Part shown: positions 53,573 through 62,150 of the stretch, one piece after another
Layout: every line of letters starts with the position of its first letter
Numbering within the stretch: position 1 is the stretch's first letter
Source of the DNA: Chryseobacterium panacisoli
Lineage (GTDB): Bacteria > Bacteroidota > Bacteroidia > Flavobacteriales > Weeksellaceae
Length of the DNA: 64,000 nt
Direction: 5' to 3'
Assembly: GCF_008274625.1 (NCBI RefSeq)
Contig: NZ_VTRU01000001.1
Coordinates: 2,170,001 to 2,234,000 of the forward strand
Position numbers and translations under genes: made by a program
The notes under the pieces: generated by a model
The model's input: only the letters and a program-made list of their open reading frames with translations
Told to the model about the DNA's origin: nothing
The model's database searches: none

Positions 53573-53621
53573 TAGCCTAAAATCAGACAATTCATCCGCA
53601 ATTATATTGGGTTATTTATAC

Positions 53622-53644
53622 AAAAAAAACGGGCTAAAAGCCCG
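53622..53644 (-). terminator. Terminator after the 770-aa secreted protein gene
   Basis: CGGGCT / AGCCCG stem with an AAA loop; on the minus strand it runs into eight Ts. Confidence 0.85.
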
Positions 53645-53676
53645 CTCTATTAATAACTTATTAACTACTGATTTTC

Positions 53677-55989
53677 TTACTTTACCGATACTATTTCTTT
53701 CGATTCCTGCTTACTGAAAGATGAAGATTTCATAAAACTGAATAATTCACTCGGAATCTCATTCTGGCAAGGATCCGTCATTTTACTAGGGCTAGGATTA
53801 GGATTACTATTGATAACTTTTGCAGCAGAAAACATGACAATACCTCCATCTTTTCTAAGGGTAACCAGTTCATCGTTTTGTGAGTTTGGATCAAAGTTTC
53901 CAAAACACATTACATTATTTTGGGTTTGCAGGATAGGAAACTTTTCAGAAATATTACTTGATAAGGTGTTTCCGTTTAATTTAAATAGTTTATAATCTCC
54001 GTCAAAATTACTGTGAGCAATAATTTCATCAGCTCCATTACCATCAAGATTTCCAACGGCTAATCCTCTCCATTCTGAAGCAGCTCCCCATAATGTATGT
54101 TCAGCGATCTTTGTCATTATTCCATTATCATCTATATCATAAACATGTATTCCGTTATATGCTGTATTCGATGAATTGACAAGTAATACGATCTCATCTT
54201 TATCATCATTATCCAGATTGCCTGACGCTACTGCTGCAATTTTAGAATCTGCGGGTAGATTAAGAGCATTAATATAAACCGACTGGGCAGTAGTTCCATT
54301 AAATTTATATACAATTACTTCTGTATTATAGTTTCTGGCTACAATAAAATCATCTTTTCCTCCACTAATAAAGTTTCCGGCAGTTACTCCTGCCCAATCA
54401 GAACCCATTCCCCAACCTATGATTTTATCACTTTCAACAATATTATTATTTTCAATTTTTAAAATGTAAATACCATTATCAGCACTATTAGCATGATTAC
54501 TTAATGCTACCATCTCACTTTTAGTATCACCAAAAAAATCACCAGCAGCTATTCCTCTCCAATCATATGAATTTCCATAAACTTTACTGTTGGGAAACTT
54601 ATAAAATGTCCTCCCCTGGGGTTTCATAATACTTATCATACCATCAAAATTTCTGATTACAGCAAATTCATCTTTATCAGTTCCATAAAAGCGTCCATTG
54701 GCAACCCCTCTCCAATCAGAACCACTTCCCCATTCATGATTTGTGTTGGTAGGCACTATTAACTTTTCATGGGCTGCTAAAAGTGCAATTGTCAGAGAAG
54801 AGTAATAAGACAAATTATCGATCGGTATTTTAGTATAGTAATTTTCAGCCGCATATAAATCAGCTATTAGCTGATATATTTCCGGACTATATTCTGATAA
54901 AATCAACCATCTATAAGCAATATAACTACCATAATCTGCTACTCCGTTTTTAACGTCAGTCTTAACATTCCAATTTTTTTGATTATCACTTACTGCACCA
55001 TTAACAAATAATGGAGATTGGTATATATTTTTTGTTAAAGTTTTGGCATAGGCTACCATATCCGAGTTTGTATAAATAGAAATTCCATTATTTGAGATAT
55101 TATATTTATAACATTCATAAGGAAAGCTTACAGTCAAGCCGGCATGGGAAATATCATCTGTTATATATATAGAATTTTTCCAATATTCCCAAGTATATGC
55201 ACCAAGGTTAGTATCAAGAAATGTATTTGCTTTTATAAAATTAGCAAGAGCAAGAGCCTGGTCAAAATATTTTTTTTGCCAAGTAGCCCTGTACATCTGT
55301 ACCAATACTCTGCCCATTGCGCTTTGCATATTAAAAGGTAAAATAGCCCCACCATAATTTATTGGTGGATTATCATTTCGTTCTTTATAATAACCTATAT
55401 TCCCAGATTCTGTATACCATTGATCTTTATGATAATCAATGGTTTCTATTACTCTTTGTATAAGGTCATCAGCAATGGTGATAAAAGTCATATTATGATA
55501 ACGTCCTCCTGATTGATACAAAATATTTTGAATTGTGCTATCATTTTTAATAATAGCTGCGAACTTGGCCATTGGATAAGTGATATTAGCACTATGCACC
55601 ACATGAGCATAAGTTTTTCCATCACCTGGGGTTGTATTATAATGATCGGTTGACCATGCAGCACCAGAAACTCCTCGGTAATCGGATATATTACTTACAC
55701 CAGCTTGTGGTGGCTGCAACTGATCTCTAAGATCATCTCTTCTATCAATAACATTACCCATACATTGTATTAAAGTATTAGCATATTTAGGATCATGCGT
55801 TGTTTCATACATCAATACCAATGCTTCCATATGAGCAGATGCTGCCCATGAAAAATCAAGTTGATTTCCACTTTCAGAATAACCAAGGTGTACATCATAC
55901 CCCATGCTGTCAAACATGCTTTTATAGTAGGATTGAGCATAAGATTTTAGTACAAATAACAGGGTGAAGACTGTAAAGATTTTTTTCAT
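53677..55989 (-). CDS. Secreted protein: alpha-toroid domain plus FG-GAP-like propeller
   Basis: 770 residues, signal peptide 1-18 (ends KSYAQ). Residues 20-410 look like an alpha/alpha-toroid of the kind in glycoside hydrolases, epimerases and lyases (helical repeats, Trp/Tyr-rich, e.g. LDFSWAASAHMEALVLMYE and IAYRWLILSEYSPE). Residues 420-740 form a beta-propeller with at least four aligned blades marked SDWRGVANGRF, YDWRGIAAGDF, SDWAGVTAGNF and SEWRGLAVGNL, each followed by a short acidic (DxDxxDE-like) segment as in FG-GAP/VCBS repeats that bind Ca2+. No T9SS sorting domain ends it. Substrate unknown; a polysaccharide-active enzyme is the best guess. Confidence 0.7.
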   Translation of the reverse strand: MKKIFTVFTLLFVLKSYAQSYYKSMFDSMGYDVHLGYSESGNQLDFSWAASAHMEALVLMYETTHDPKYANTLIQCMGNVIDRRDDLRDQLQPPQAGVSNISDYRGVSGAAWSTDHYNTTPGDGKTYAHVVHSANITYPMAKFAAIIKNDSTIQNILYQSGGRYHNMTFITIADDLIQRVIETIDYHKDQWYTESGNIGYYKERNDNPPINYGGAILPFNMQSAMGRVLVQMYRATWQKKYFDQALALANFIKANTFLDTNLGAYTWEYWKNSIYITDDISHAGLTVSFPYECYKYNISNNGISIYTNSDMVAYAKTLTKNIYQSPLFVNGAVSDNQKNWNVKTDVKNGVADYGSYIAYRWLILSEYSPEIYQLIADLYAAENYYTKIPIDNLSYYSSLTIALLAAHEKLIVPTNTNHEWGSGSDWRGVANGRFYGTDKDEFAVIRNFDGMISIMKPQGRTFYKFPNSKVYGNSYDWRGIAAGDFFGDTKSEMVALSNHANSADNGIYILKIENNNIVESDKIIGWGMGSDWAGVTAGNFISGGKDDFIVARNYNTEVIVYKFNGTTAQSVYINALNLPADSKIAAVASGNLDNDDKDEIVLLVNSSNTAYNGIHVYDIDDNGIMTKIAEHTLWGAASEWRGLAVGNLDGNGADEIIAHSNFDGDYKLFKLNGNTLSSNISEKFPILQTQNNVMCFGNFDPNSQNDELVTLRKDGGIVMFSAAKVINSNPNPSPSKMTDPCQNEIPSELFSFMKSSSFSKQESKEIVSVK

Positions 55990-56210
55990 GTTAAGAGTTT
56001 TGATTTGAAATAATTTAAAGAAAATTATTCCCTTGATTTTGGCTAAACAAATATAAAAGTTTCAATCACCAAACCATGAATTTATTTTTAGGAACTTAAA
56101 GAGAACCATTTTTGCCCACTAACATACAAATTATAAGCGTGAGATGGAAAAAGCCTTTAGAAAGAATGTGAAAAAAGTAGTACCTATTATTATTGAAACA
56201 GGTATAAAAT

Positions 56211-56242
56211 AAAAAAAGTACACTTTTAAAAAGTGTACTTTC
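56211..56242 (-). terminator. Terminator after tRNA-His
   Basis: AAAGTACACTT / AAGTGTACTTT stem with a four-base TTAA loop, immediately after the tRNA on the minus strand, followed by a T run. Confidence 0.85.
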
Positions 56243-56246
56243 TTTG

Positions 56247-56321
<75 letters not shown>

Positions 56322-56333
56322 GTTTTGTGAGTG

Positions 56334-56364
56334 CAAATATAGGACATTTTCCTCAACTACCAAA
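56334..56364 (-). promoter_or_regulatory. Consensus promoter of tRNA-His
   Basis: Minus strand: TTTG (56364-56361), 19-base spacer, TATATTTG (56341-56334). The -33 element lies inside the 3' end of bshB1. Confidence 0.8.
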
Positions 56365-57076
56365 CAATTCCATCAAAATTTTTCAAAGAAATTAATTTCT
56401 CAGACGTAAATCCCTCAGCATAAGTAACTCCCGATAACCGCCCTAAATCCTGTGCACGATAAGTTAAGCTCTCATAAAAGTCTTTTGTGGTAATCGGAGT
56501 TTCTGGTTCTTTAGAAGCGGGATCATAAAATTGAGTTTTATAGGCCATACAGGATGCAATTTTTGTATCCAGAAATTCTGAAATGTCAATAACGAACTCC
56601 GGTTTGATATCTTTCCACTGAATATAATGAAAAATATGCTTAGGTCGCCACACCTCCTGGTTCTCTCCTTCTTCTACAGTCTCTATTTTTCTCAGTCCGG
56701 ACAAAAAGCACGCATCAGACACTAATTTCGCTCCTTTTGCATGATCCGGATGTCTGTCATCAATTGCATTGGCTAATACGATTTCCGGGCGGTATTTGCG
56801 AATCATTTTTACAATTCTCATTTGGTATTCTTCAGAGTTGACCAGAAAACCATCTTTCATTCCAAGATTCTCTCTTGCTGAAAGCCCCAAAATTTTAGCA
56901 GCATCTGCCGCCTCAGCCTTTCTTGTCTCATCTGTACCTCTTGTTCCTAGTTCACCTCTTGTAAGGTCTACAACTACACATTTTTTACCCTCTGAAACCA
57001 TTTTAGCAATAGTCCCGCCACACCCCAGTTCTACATCGTCAGGATGTGCTCCAAAAGCAAGTATATCAATTTTCAT
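56357..57076 (-). CDS. bshB1: Bacillithiol biosynthesis deacetylase BshB1
   Basis: Zn-dependent LmbE/PIG-L-family deacetylase that removes the acetyl group from N-acetylglucosaminyl-malate to give GlcN-malate in bacillithiol synthesis. 239 residues from the family start MKIDILAFGAHPDDVELGCGG at 57076; the longer ATG at 57118 lies in the preceding gene's terminator and adds unlike residues. Zinc motif AHPDDVE and HPDHAKGAKL are seen, along with DLTRGELGTRGT. bshA and bshC are not in the window. Confidence 0.94.
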   Translation of the reverse strand: MKIDILAFGAHPDDVELGCGGTIAKMVSEGKKCVVVDLTRGELGTRGTDETRKAEAADAAKILGLSARENLGMKDGFLVNSEEYQMRIVKMIRKYRPEIVLANAIDDRHPDHAKGAKLVSDACFLSGLRKIETVEEGENQEVWRPKHIFHYIQWKDIKPEFVIDISEFLDTKIASCMAYKTQFYDPASKEPETPITTKDFYESLTYRAQDLGRLSGVTYAEGFTSEKLISLKNFDGIVW

Positions 57077-57102
57077 ATAATTCAAAGATAAGGTTAAAAA
57101 TA

Positions 57103-57135
57103 AAAACTTCCCAAACATTACGAATGGGAAGTTTT
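57103..57135 (-). terminator. Terminator after the TPR gene
   Basis: AAAACTTCCC / GGGAAGTTTT stem with a 13-base loop, after the TPR stop on the minus strand and before bshB1. Its place supports the shorter bshB1 start. Confidence 0.8.
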
Positions 57136-57159
57136 AATATCTATAATTTACATTTTAAA

Positions 57160-58812
57160 TTACTTATTGATCTCTGCATTTAATTTTACAGCGTCCTGAT
57201 AAGTAGGATCTAACTGTAAAGATTTAGCTACATAATCTTTTGCTTTTGCAGCATCAGAATCTTTGCTCATATAAGCTACTGCAAAGTAAGCATAAGCAAG
57301 AGTCTGTTTGTTGGCTTCCTGATCAGCAGGTTTTACTGTGCTGATAAATTTTTCATAAGCTAATTTTGCAGCATCATTGTTTCCTGCCTGTTGATAAGAA
57401 TATCCCTGGCTGTAATAAGCCGGAGCCCAATCAGGAAGAAGAGCTGACATTTTTTGCCATGTAAGAATTGCCCCATTCCAGTTTTTAACATCTTGATATG
57501 CTGTTGCCAACTTGAATAATGCGTCAGAATCCTGAGCGTTAGCCGCAACCTGCTTTTTCAATGCTTCAATGGCAGGGTTAGTAGGTCCTTTATCAACATC
57601 TGCCTGAGAAGCACCTCCACCACCTGCGATGTTAGCAAGTTCAAGATCCCACTTCATTGTTTCATCTTTAGCAGCTTTTGCAATAGCAACTTTCTGCTGA
57701 GATTCCGTCATTAAAGCTGATTTTTTAGCAGCATCTTTTTCATCTTTTGCTAGACCTGCTGCAATAAGACCTTGTAAACCTTGGTCAGCAGGCTGTACTC
57801 TTGTTTTCTCAGCTTGAGAAACAAAAGTATCCATATTTTGCTTAGCATCTGCATAGTTTTTATCTGCGTATGCATTGTAAGCTCTTAATTTGAACTTAAT
57901 AGGATCCTCAATTTTATCAAAAATCTTATCTAATACCATTTTAGAGTTTGCATAATCTTCGTTTGTGAAGTATAGTTTTGCAATTTCTAACTGAGTATAC
58001 GGATCTTCATCAGCATATTTTGTATAGTTGATAAGGTCTTGTGTAGCCTTTGCATTCTGTTGATATCTGATATCATAACCAGCTAATGCTTTATAGGCAG
58101 GAGCGTAAGTAGCATCTACACCAATTGCTTTATCAATGTTCTGCTTAGCTTGTTGCCATTGTTGTGCAGCCATCCACAAAGTTGCCATTCTTGTATAAAC
58201 GGAAGCTTTATTTTTAGCAGTAGGTAACGCTTTATCATAAGCAGACATAGCCTCTCCCGGCATTCTTTTTAGTCTGTAAGCATCTCCTAATGTATAATAG
58301 TAATGTGCAGGAACACCTTTTTTCTCAGCTTTTTCAATCGCTTTAGTCAAAAACTGGATAGCAAGATCAGGTGAACTGTTCTTTTCAAATAGAGTTAAAG
58401 CTTCTGCAGCTCTGAACATAACTTCAGCATCCTTTTCTCTTGAATCAGTCACTACTTTCTGAATTTCAGCTACGGCACTTTTATCGCCTTTACCTAATTT
58501 AACAGCAGCTAAACCGATTTTGTTAAGATAGCTTTTTGAATCAGCAGCTAATCCTTTATTGAAGCTTTCAATTGCTTTAGCGTAATCTGGCTCTCCCTGT
58601 CTTAAGAAAGTATTTCCCAAATAGAAGTAGTTTTCAGCTGTAGGCTCTTTAGCGATCATTTCAGTGAAATTTGTTTTTGCCTGAGCAAATTTATCACTGT
58701 CTATACTGTTAATACCATCCTGCAGTGTCTGTGCAGAGGCAAAACCGGTAAAAAATACCACGGCTGCTCCAAAAGCAATCTTCTTTACATTCATATTCAT
58801 TATATCTTTCAT
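57160..58812 (-). CDS. Exported tetratricopeptide-repeat protein
   Basis: 550 residues, with a signal peptide in the first 30 (ends FTGFASAQ); starts at the nearby internal methionines (residues 5 or 7) are equally likely. The rest is tetratricopeptide-like helix pairs with clear units such as AENYFYLGNTFLRQGEPDYAKAIE, PAHYYYTLGDAYRLKRMPGEAM, and WAPAYYSQGYSYQQAGNNDAAKLAYE. TPR arrays bind other proteins. It follows the PstS-like gene in the exbB-exbD-tonB cluster, and this pairing recurs in flavobacteria, suggesting a periplasmic role tied to the TonB system. Confidence 0.87.
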   Translation of the reverse strand: MKDIMNMNVKKIAFGAAVVFFTGFASAQTLQDGINSIDSDKFAQAKTNFTEMIAKEPTAENYFYLGNTFLRQGEPDYAKAIESFNKGLAADSKSYLNKIGLAAVKLGKGDKSAVAEIQKVVTDSREKDAEVMFRAAEALTLFEKNSSPDLAIQFLTKAIEKAEKKGVPAHYYYTLGDAYRLKRMPGEAMSAYDKALPTAKNKASVYTRMATLWMAAQQWQQAKQNIDKAIGVDATYAPAYKALAGYDIRYQQNAKATQDLINYTKYADEDPYTQLEIAKLYFTNEDYANSKMVLDKIFDKIEDPIKFKLRAYNAYADKNYADAKQNMDTFVSQAEKTRVQPADQGLQGLIAAGLAKDEKDAAKKSALMTESQQKVAIAKAAKDETMKWDLELANIAGGGGASQADVDKGPTNPAIEALKKQVAANAQDSDALFKLATAYQDVKNWNGAILTWQKMSALLPDWAPAYYSQGYSYQQAGNNDAAKLAYEKFISTVKPADQEANKQTLAYAYFAVAYMSKDSDAAKAKDYVAKSLQLDPTYQDAVKLNAEINK

Positions 58813-58903
58813 TTTATATTTTCTAATAATTGAGTTATATTCTACACAATTTTCAGACCAAATCCATATTTTTAATAAGTCTAAATTGTGAATTTAATAT
58901 TTT

Positions 58904-59776
58904 TTAACGCATCTGCACCTCTCTCTTATAAATATTATAAGGCTGCAGACCTTCTTTCTGAACAATTTTTTGGCCTAAATGGGTGCATGAAAATCTAATA
59001 AATCCGTTGGCAATATTAAAATTACCTTCATTAATTAAAAAATAAAGAACTCTTGTAAATGGATATTCCATTGTACGAAGCCCTTCAAAATCTGCATTGT
59101 ATAATTTTCCTTTTTCTACAACAGGGAGAACTTTAACCATTTCTCTCAGTTTCTCAGAAGTTTTATCATAAGGACGGCTAAAAGTATTAAGCCCTACAAC
59201 CCCTATTTTATTGGGATATTTTCCTAATTCCTCTATGATCCTCTGATTTCCCGGAATAATAGAAAATTGAAGGTCCTTTGGTTGTTTTTTTAATTTTTCA
59301 GCGACAAAATTCAGATTACTTGAGTTGGTTCCATCAAAGATGAATTCTTTTTTATCAGACATCAGTCCGTTGTTGATTTCCTCCATTGAAATACTTTCTT
59401 TCGGAGAATCTTTAGGAACTACAAAGACGACTCCATCTGCAGCAAATTTAGCAGGAAGAAACTTTAAGTCTGTTCTTTCTTCGTATGTTTTTATTTCTTC
59501 AGGAGTAAGATTCCTGGACATTACCACCACTTTAGCACTTCCCTTCAGTAGATCCAGAAGTCCTAAATCTTCTTTTTTGGTTTCTACTTTGATGTGAGTT
59601 TCAGGGTAATTGATCATATAGCCGTCAGCTAGTGCTTCAGTAACACTTTGAAAGGACTCGTCAGTAAAAATTGTAAGATCACCTTTATGGTAAGAAGGAG
59701 CATTTTTCTCCTTTTTGCAGCCTGCAAGTACCATGCTTAAAACAAAAATTACTGCAAGCTTAAAACTATTCTTCAT
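58904..59776 (-). CDS. PstS-like substrate-binding lipoprotein
   Basis: 290 residues from the lipoprotein start MKNSFKLAVIFVLSMVLAGC (Cys20); an ATG at 59827 would add 17 residues and spoil the signal. The rest has the two-lobed periplasmic binding fold: LTIFTDESFQSVTEALADGY, KVVVMSRNLTPEE, FDGTNSSNLNFVAEKL, GVVGLNTFSRPY. It resembles phosphate-binding PstS, but there are no pstCAB transport genes. Its start overlaps the two-helix membrane protein gene by 11 bases. Ligand unproven. Confidence 0.83.
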   Translation of the reverse strand: MKNSFKLAVIFVLSMVLAGCKKEKNAPSYHKGDLTIFTDESFQSVTEALADGYMINYPETHIKVETKKEDLGLLDLLKGSAKVVVMSRNLTPEEIKTYEERTDLKFLPAKFAADGVVFVVPKDSPKESISMEEINNGLMSDKKEFIFDGTNSSNLNFVAEKLKKQPKDLQFSIIPGNQRIIEELGKYPNKIGVVGLNTFSRPYDKTSEKLREMVKVLPVVEKGKLYNADFEGLRTMEYPFTRVLYFLINEGNFNIANGFIRFSCTHLGQKIVQKEGLQPYNIYKREVQMR

Positions 59777-59963
59777 TTCTCGATTTTTTAATTCTTGAGA
59801 TCGCCCTGTAAATTCTGAAAATACCATAGATAACCAGTACTACACCTAGTGCATAGGCAACAGCAGGTTCCAAAATAGTAAAGAAGAATTTGTAGACAAT
59901 CACTACAATTCCTAAAACGATATAAAACACTCCCGTAACCAGGGATAACCAATTGAACATCAT
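59766..59963 (-). CDS. Small two-helix membrane protein
   Basis: 65 residues with two hydrophobic helices (about 5-25 and 33-52) and a basic C-terminus (RAISRIKKSRNEE). It overlaps the PstS-like start by 11 bases and lies after tonB and its terminator hairpin, so some read-through or a local promoter is needed. I recognise no named domain. A membrane accessory of the same cluster is inferred. Confidence 0.7.
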   Translation of the reverse strand: MMFNWLSLVTGVFYIVLGIVVIVYKFFFTILEPAVAYALGVVLVIYGIFRIYRAISRIKKSRNEE

Positions 59964-59986
59964 GTAACAAAAATACCAAAAAAAAT

Positions 59987-60014
59987 AAAAAGAGAAGCAT
60001 ATGCTTCTCTTTTT
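59987..60014 (-). terminator. Terminator-like palindrome after tonB
   Basis: AAAAAGAGAAGCAT and its exact complement, a 28-bp perfect palindrome, 24 bases after the tonB stop. It can fold with a short GCATATGC loop region and has T runs both ways; expected to reduce flow into the next genes. Confidence 0.75.
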
Positions 60015-60038
60015 ATTTATATTTTGAATAAATAAGTC

Positions 60039-60878
60039 TTATTCAAAGTTCATAGTAAATGGTACACTATAGTAAGATCTAACGCTCTCCCCGTTTCTCT
60101 TCGCAGGAGTCCATTTTTTAAGTTTCTTAACTACACGTACAGCTTCACTGTTAAAGTCGCCATTTGGAGATTTCTCTTCAATAGTAACTGCAGAAACAGT
60201 TCCGTCTTTTTCTACAACGAACTTCAACTTAGCTTTAAGCGTTCCTTCACCTCCTTCCATTAAAGAAGTATCGAAATTATCTCCCAAGAACTTTCTTAAT
60301 GCTCCCATACCTCCAGGATATTCTGCAGATTGGTCAACATCTTTATAGATCTCGTTAGGATTATTTGCTTTTACCTCTACAGTACTAGCTTTAGTACCCG
60401 TAGATGGCGGTGGTGGCGGTGGCGTATAAGCCGGAGCCTTTACCCCCTCCTGATTCTGTAAACCAGTTGTTGTTTCCAACTGCTTAGAGATTGGTGGTGG
60501 TGGAGTTTCAATTTTCGGAGCTTTTACAGGCTCAGGAACTACGTTCTGAATCACCTCAATTTTCTCTTCTTCTTTTGGAGGAGGAGGTGGCGGTGGTTCT
60601 TCTTCCTTAGGCTGCTCAATAATAGGATCTTCTTCGATAATATCTACTAGATCTGCCTTTACTTCTTGCTTAGGCGGAGCTGTAAGATTTTTAATCGTAA
60701 GATAGATGAACGGAGACAAAGCTGCCAAAAGGAATAATGCTGTTCCGATGATGAAAGACTTTGTTAAAAGTCTCGGATACTGATGTCTAATATCGTAGGC
60801 ACCATATTCCTTGTTTCTATTTTCAAATACAATCTCGTCTAATGTAAGATTCTGACCGTATACATTTTCATCTGCCAT
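60039..60878 (-). CDS. tonB: Energy transducer TonB
   Basis: 279 residues. Cytoplasmic N-terminus (about 1-33), one membrane helix (about 34-56, SFIIGTALFLLAALSPFIYL), a Pro/Glu/Lys-rich periplasm-spanning region (about 75-165, with EEEPPPPPPPKEEEK and TPPPPPPST), and a C-terminal TonB domain (about 185-279; EYPGGMGALRKFLGDNF, KLKFVVEKDGTVSAVTI, KWTPAKRNGESVRSYYSVPF). Couples the proton motive force via ExbB-ExbD to outer-membrane receptors of the SusC/TonB-dependent type. Fourth gene of the exbB-exbD-exbD-tonB set. Confidence 0.95.
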   Translation of the reverse strand: MADENVYGQNLTLDEIVFENRNKEYGAYDIRHQYPRLLTKSFIIGTALFLLAALSPFIYLTIKNLTAPPKQEVKADLVDIIEEDPIIEQPKEEEPPPPPPPKEEEKIEVIQNVVPEPVKAPKIETPPPPISKQLETTTGLQNQEGVKAPAYTPPPPPPSTGTKASTVEVKANNPNEIYKDVDQSAEYPGGMGALRKFLGDNFDTSLMEGGEGTLKAKLKFVVEKDGTVSAVTIEEKSPNGDFNSEAVRVVKKLKKWTPAKRNGESVRSYYSVPFTMNFE

Positions 60879-60905
60879 ATTAGATATAACAATTTTATGG
60901 TTAAA

Positions 60906-61469
60906 TTACTTTGTAGCAGCCGGTGCAGCACCTCCCACTTTCTTGTCATAAATAGCTTTTTCCCAAGGCTTCACATCGGTAACACCGTATTGCTCACTTT
61001 TGGTAATTGCCATTTCGTCAAGAATATCAACAAAGTTCTTATATATAGCATCGTCAGTTGGCTTAATGATCACGGTAAATTTCGTTTGATCTGCAGCTCT
61101 AGATTTTGCCTGCTGAATTACTTTTCTAATTCCTTCTCTATCAAGACTAGTTTCCATAAGAGTTTGGTCATTCAAGGACGTTGCATCCTGCTGGTGCCAA
61201 AATACTCTATTATTTTTTCCTAATAAGATAGAAATCGAGTTAGAAAGTTTAATTTCTGTTGGAGGTGGTTTTTTTGTTTCATCTTTCGGTTTAGCCGGAA
61301 GACCCAAATCCATAACATTCGGTTTACTGAATGTAGTTGTGAACATAAAGAAGGTAATCAATAGAAAACCCAAGTCCACCATCGGAGTCATATCGACTCT
61401 GGTACTCTGCTTCTTGGAACGGACCTTGCCGCCCTTGCCGCCTTTTTCTTGTACTTGTACTTCTGCCAT
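60906..61469 (-). CDS. exbD: ExbD/TolR-type biopolymer transport protein (second copy)
   Basis: 187 residues. Basic N-terminus, one membrane helix with MTPMVDLGFLLITFFMFTTTF, whose Asp is the proton-carrying residue, then a periplasmic domain (about 60-187). A partner of ExbB in the proton-driven motor. It is 11 bases from the other exbD gene and 27 bases before tonB. The two copies differ in the periplasmic part and perhaps form a heteromeric complex. Confidence 0.93.
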   Translation of the reverse strand: MAEVQVQEKGGKGGKVRSKKQSTRVDMTPMVDLGFLLITFFMFTTTFSKPNVMDLGLPAKPKDETKKPPPTEIKLSNSISILLGKNNRVFWHQQDATSLNDQTLMETSLDREGIRKVIQQAKSRAADQTKFTVIIKPTDDAIYKNFVDILDEMAITKSEQYGVTDVKPWEKAIYDKKVGGAAPAATK

Positions 61470-61480
61470 TTCTATCGATA

Positions 61481-62089
61481 TTATTCGTTAGGTTTACCTT
61501 CTTGTGATGTAATCAACCAAAATTTAAGAAAATCAATATCTCTTAAACCCTCAAATAAACTTTTCACTTTAGGGTATTGTGTTGTAACGTCACCTTTAAT
61601 AGCTAACTTGTAGTCAGGGTTAACGCTCAAACTTTCTTTTACCCAATCAATTAATTGTTTATTTGTACTGTCCATAGGAATACCTGTAGGACTCTTATAA
61701 TTTTTCTGCTCATCTGCAGGCATATCCAAGTAACCTTTAAGCTGGTTCATTGGAACTCCAATTGCCTGAACTTTCTGGAAAGCTGCTTTTTGGTTGTTGT
61801 CAAAAGTAATACCATACTTCTGTCCCATTTTATCCAAAAGAGCAATTCTTTCTGATGCATTTTCTACTGGCTGGAAATAGAATTTTCCGTCCGGAGTAGC
61901 GTTGATAGTCATTAAACTAGCATCAGGAAGCAATTTTTCCGAAATTGAAGATGGCGGTTTGATCTGCTCCACGTCAGGTTTTTTAAACTGAGTGGTCAAG
62001 ATAAAGAACGTAAGAAGTAGGAACGCAACGTCACACATTGCGGTCATGTCCGTAACTACTCCATGTCTTTTTGGTTTGACTCTCGCCAT
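61481..62089 (-). CDS. exbD: ExbD/TolR-type biopolymer transport protein (first copy)
   Basis: 202 residues. Helix MTAMCDVAFLLLTFFILTTQF contains the conserved Asp; the motif has Cys before Asp where the other copy has Val. The periplasmic domain (about 50-202) is longer than in the second copy. It is 11 bases upstream of the second exbD and 61 bases downstream of exbB. Two exbD genes in a row are common in this phylum. Confidence 0.93.
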   Translation of the reverse strand: MARVKPKRHGVVTDMTAMCDVAFLLLTFFILTTQFKKPDVEQIKPPSSISEKLLPDASLMTINATPDGKFYFQPVENASERIALLDKMGQKYGITFDNNQKAAFQKVQAIGVPMNQLKGYLDMPADEQKNYKSPTGIPMDSTNKQLIDWVKESLSVNPDYKLAIKGDVTTQYPKVKSLFEGLRDIDFLKFWLITSQEGKPNE

Positions 62090-62150
62090 TATTATAAAAT
62101 ATTTTTAATTAAACTTCTTTTAATTGCTAATGCAAATACCTTGCTAATTC

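Noticed and set aside
57077..57118. Longer N-terminus for bshB1
   Set aside because: Extra residues are unlike the family and overlap the terminator hairpin of the TPR gene.
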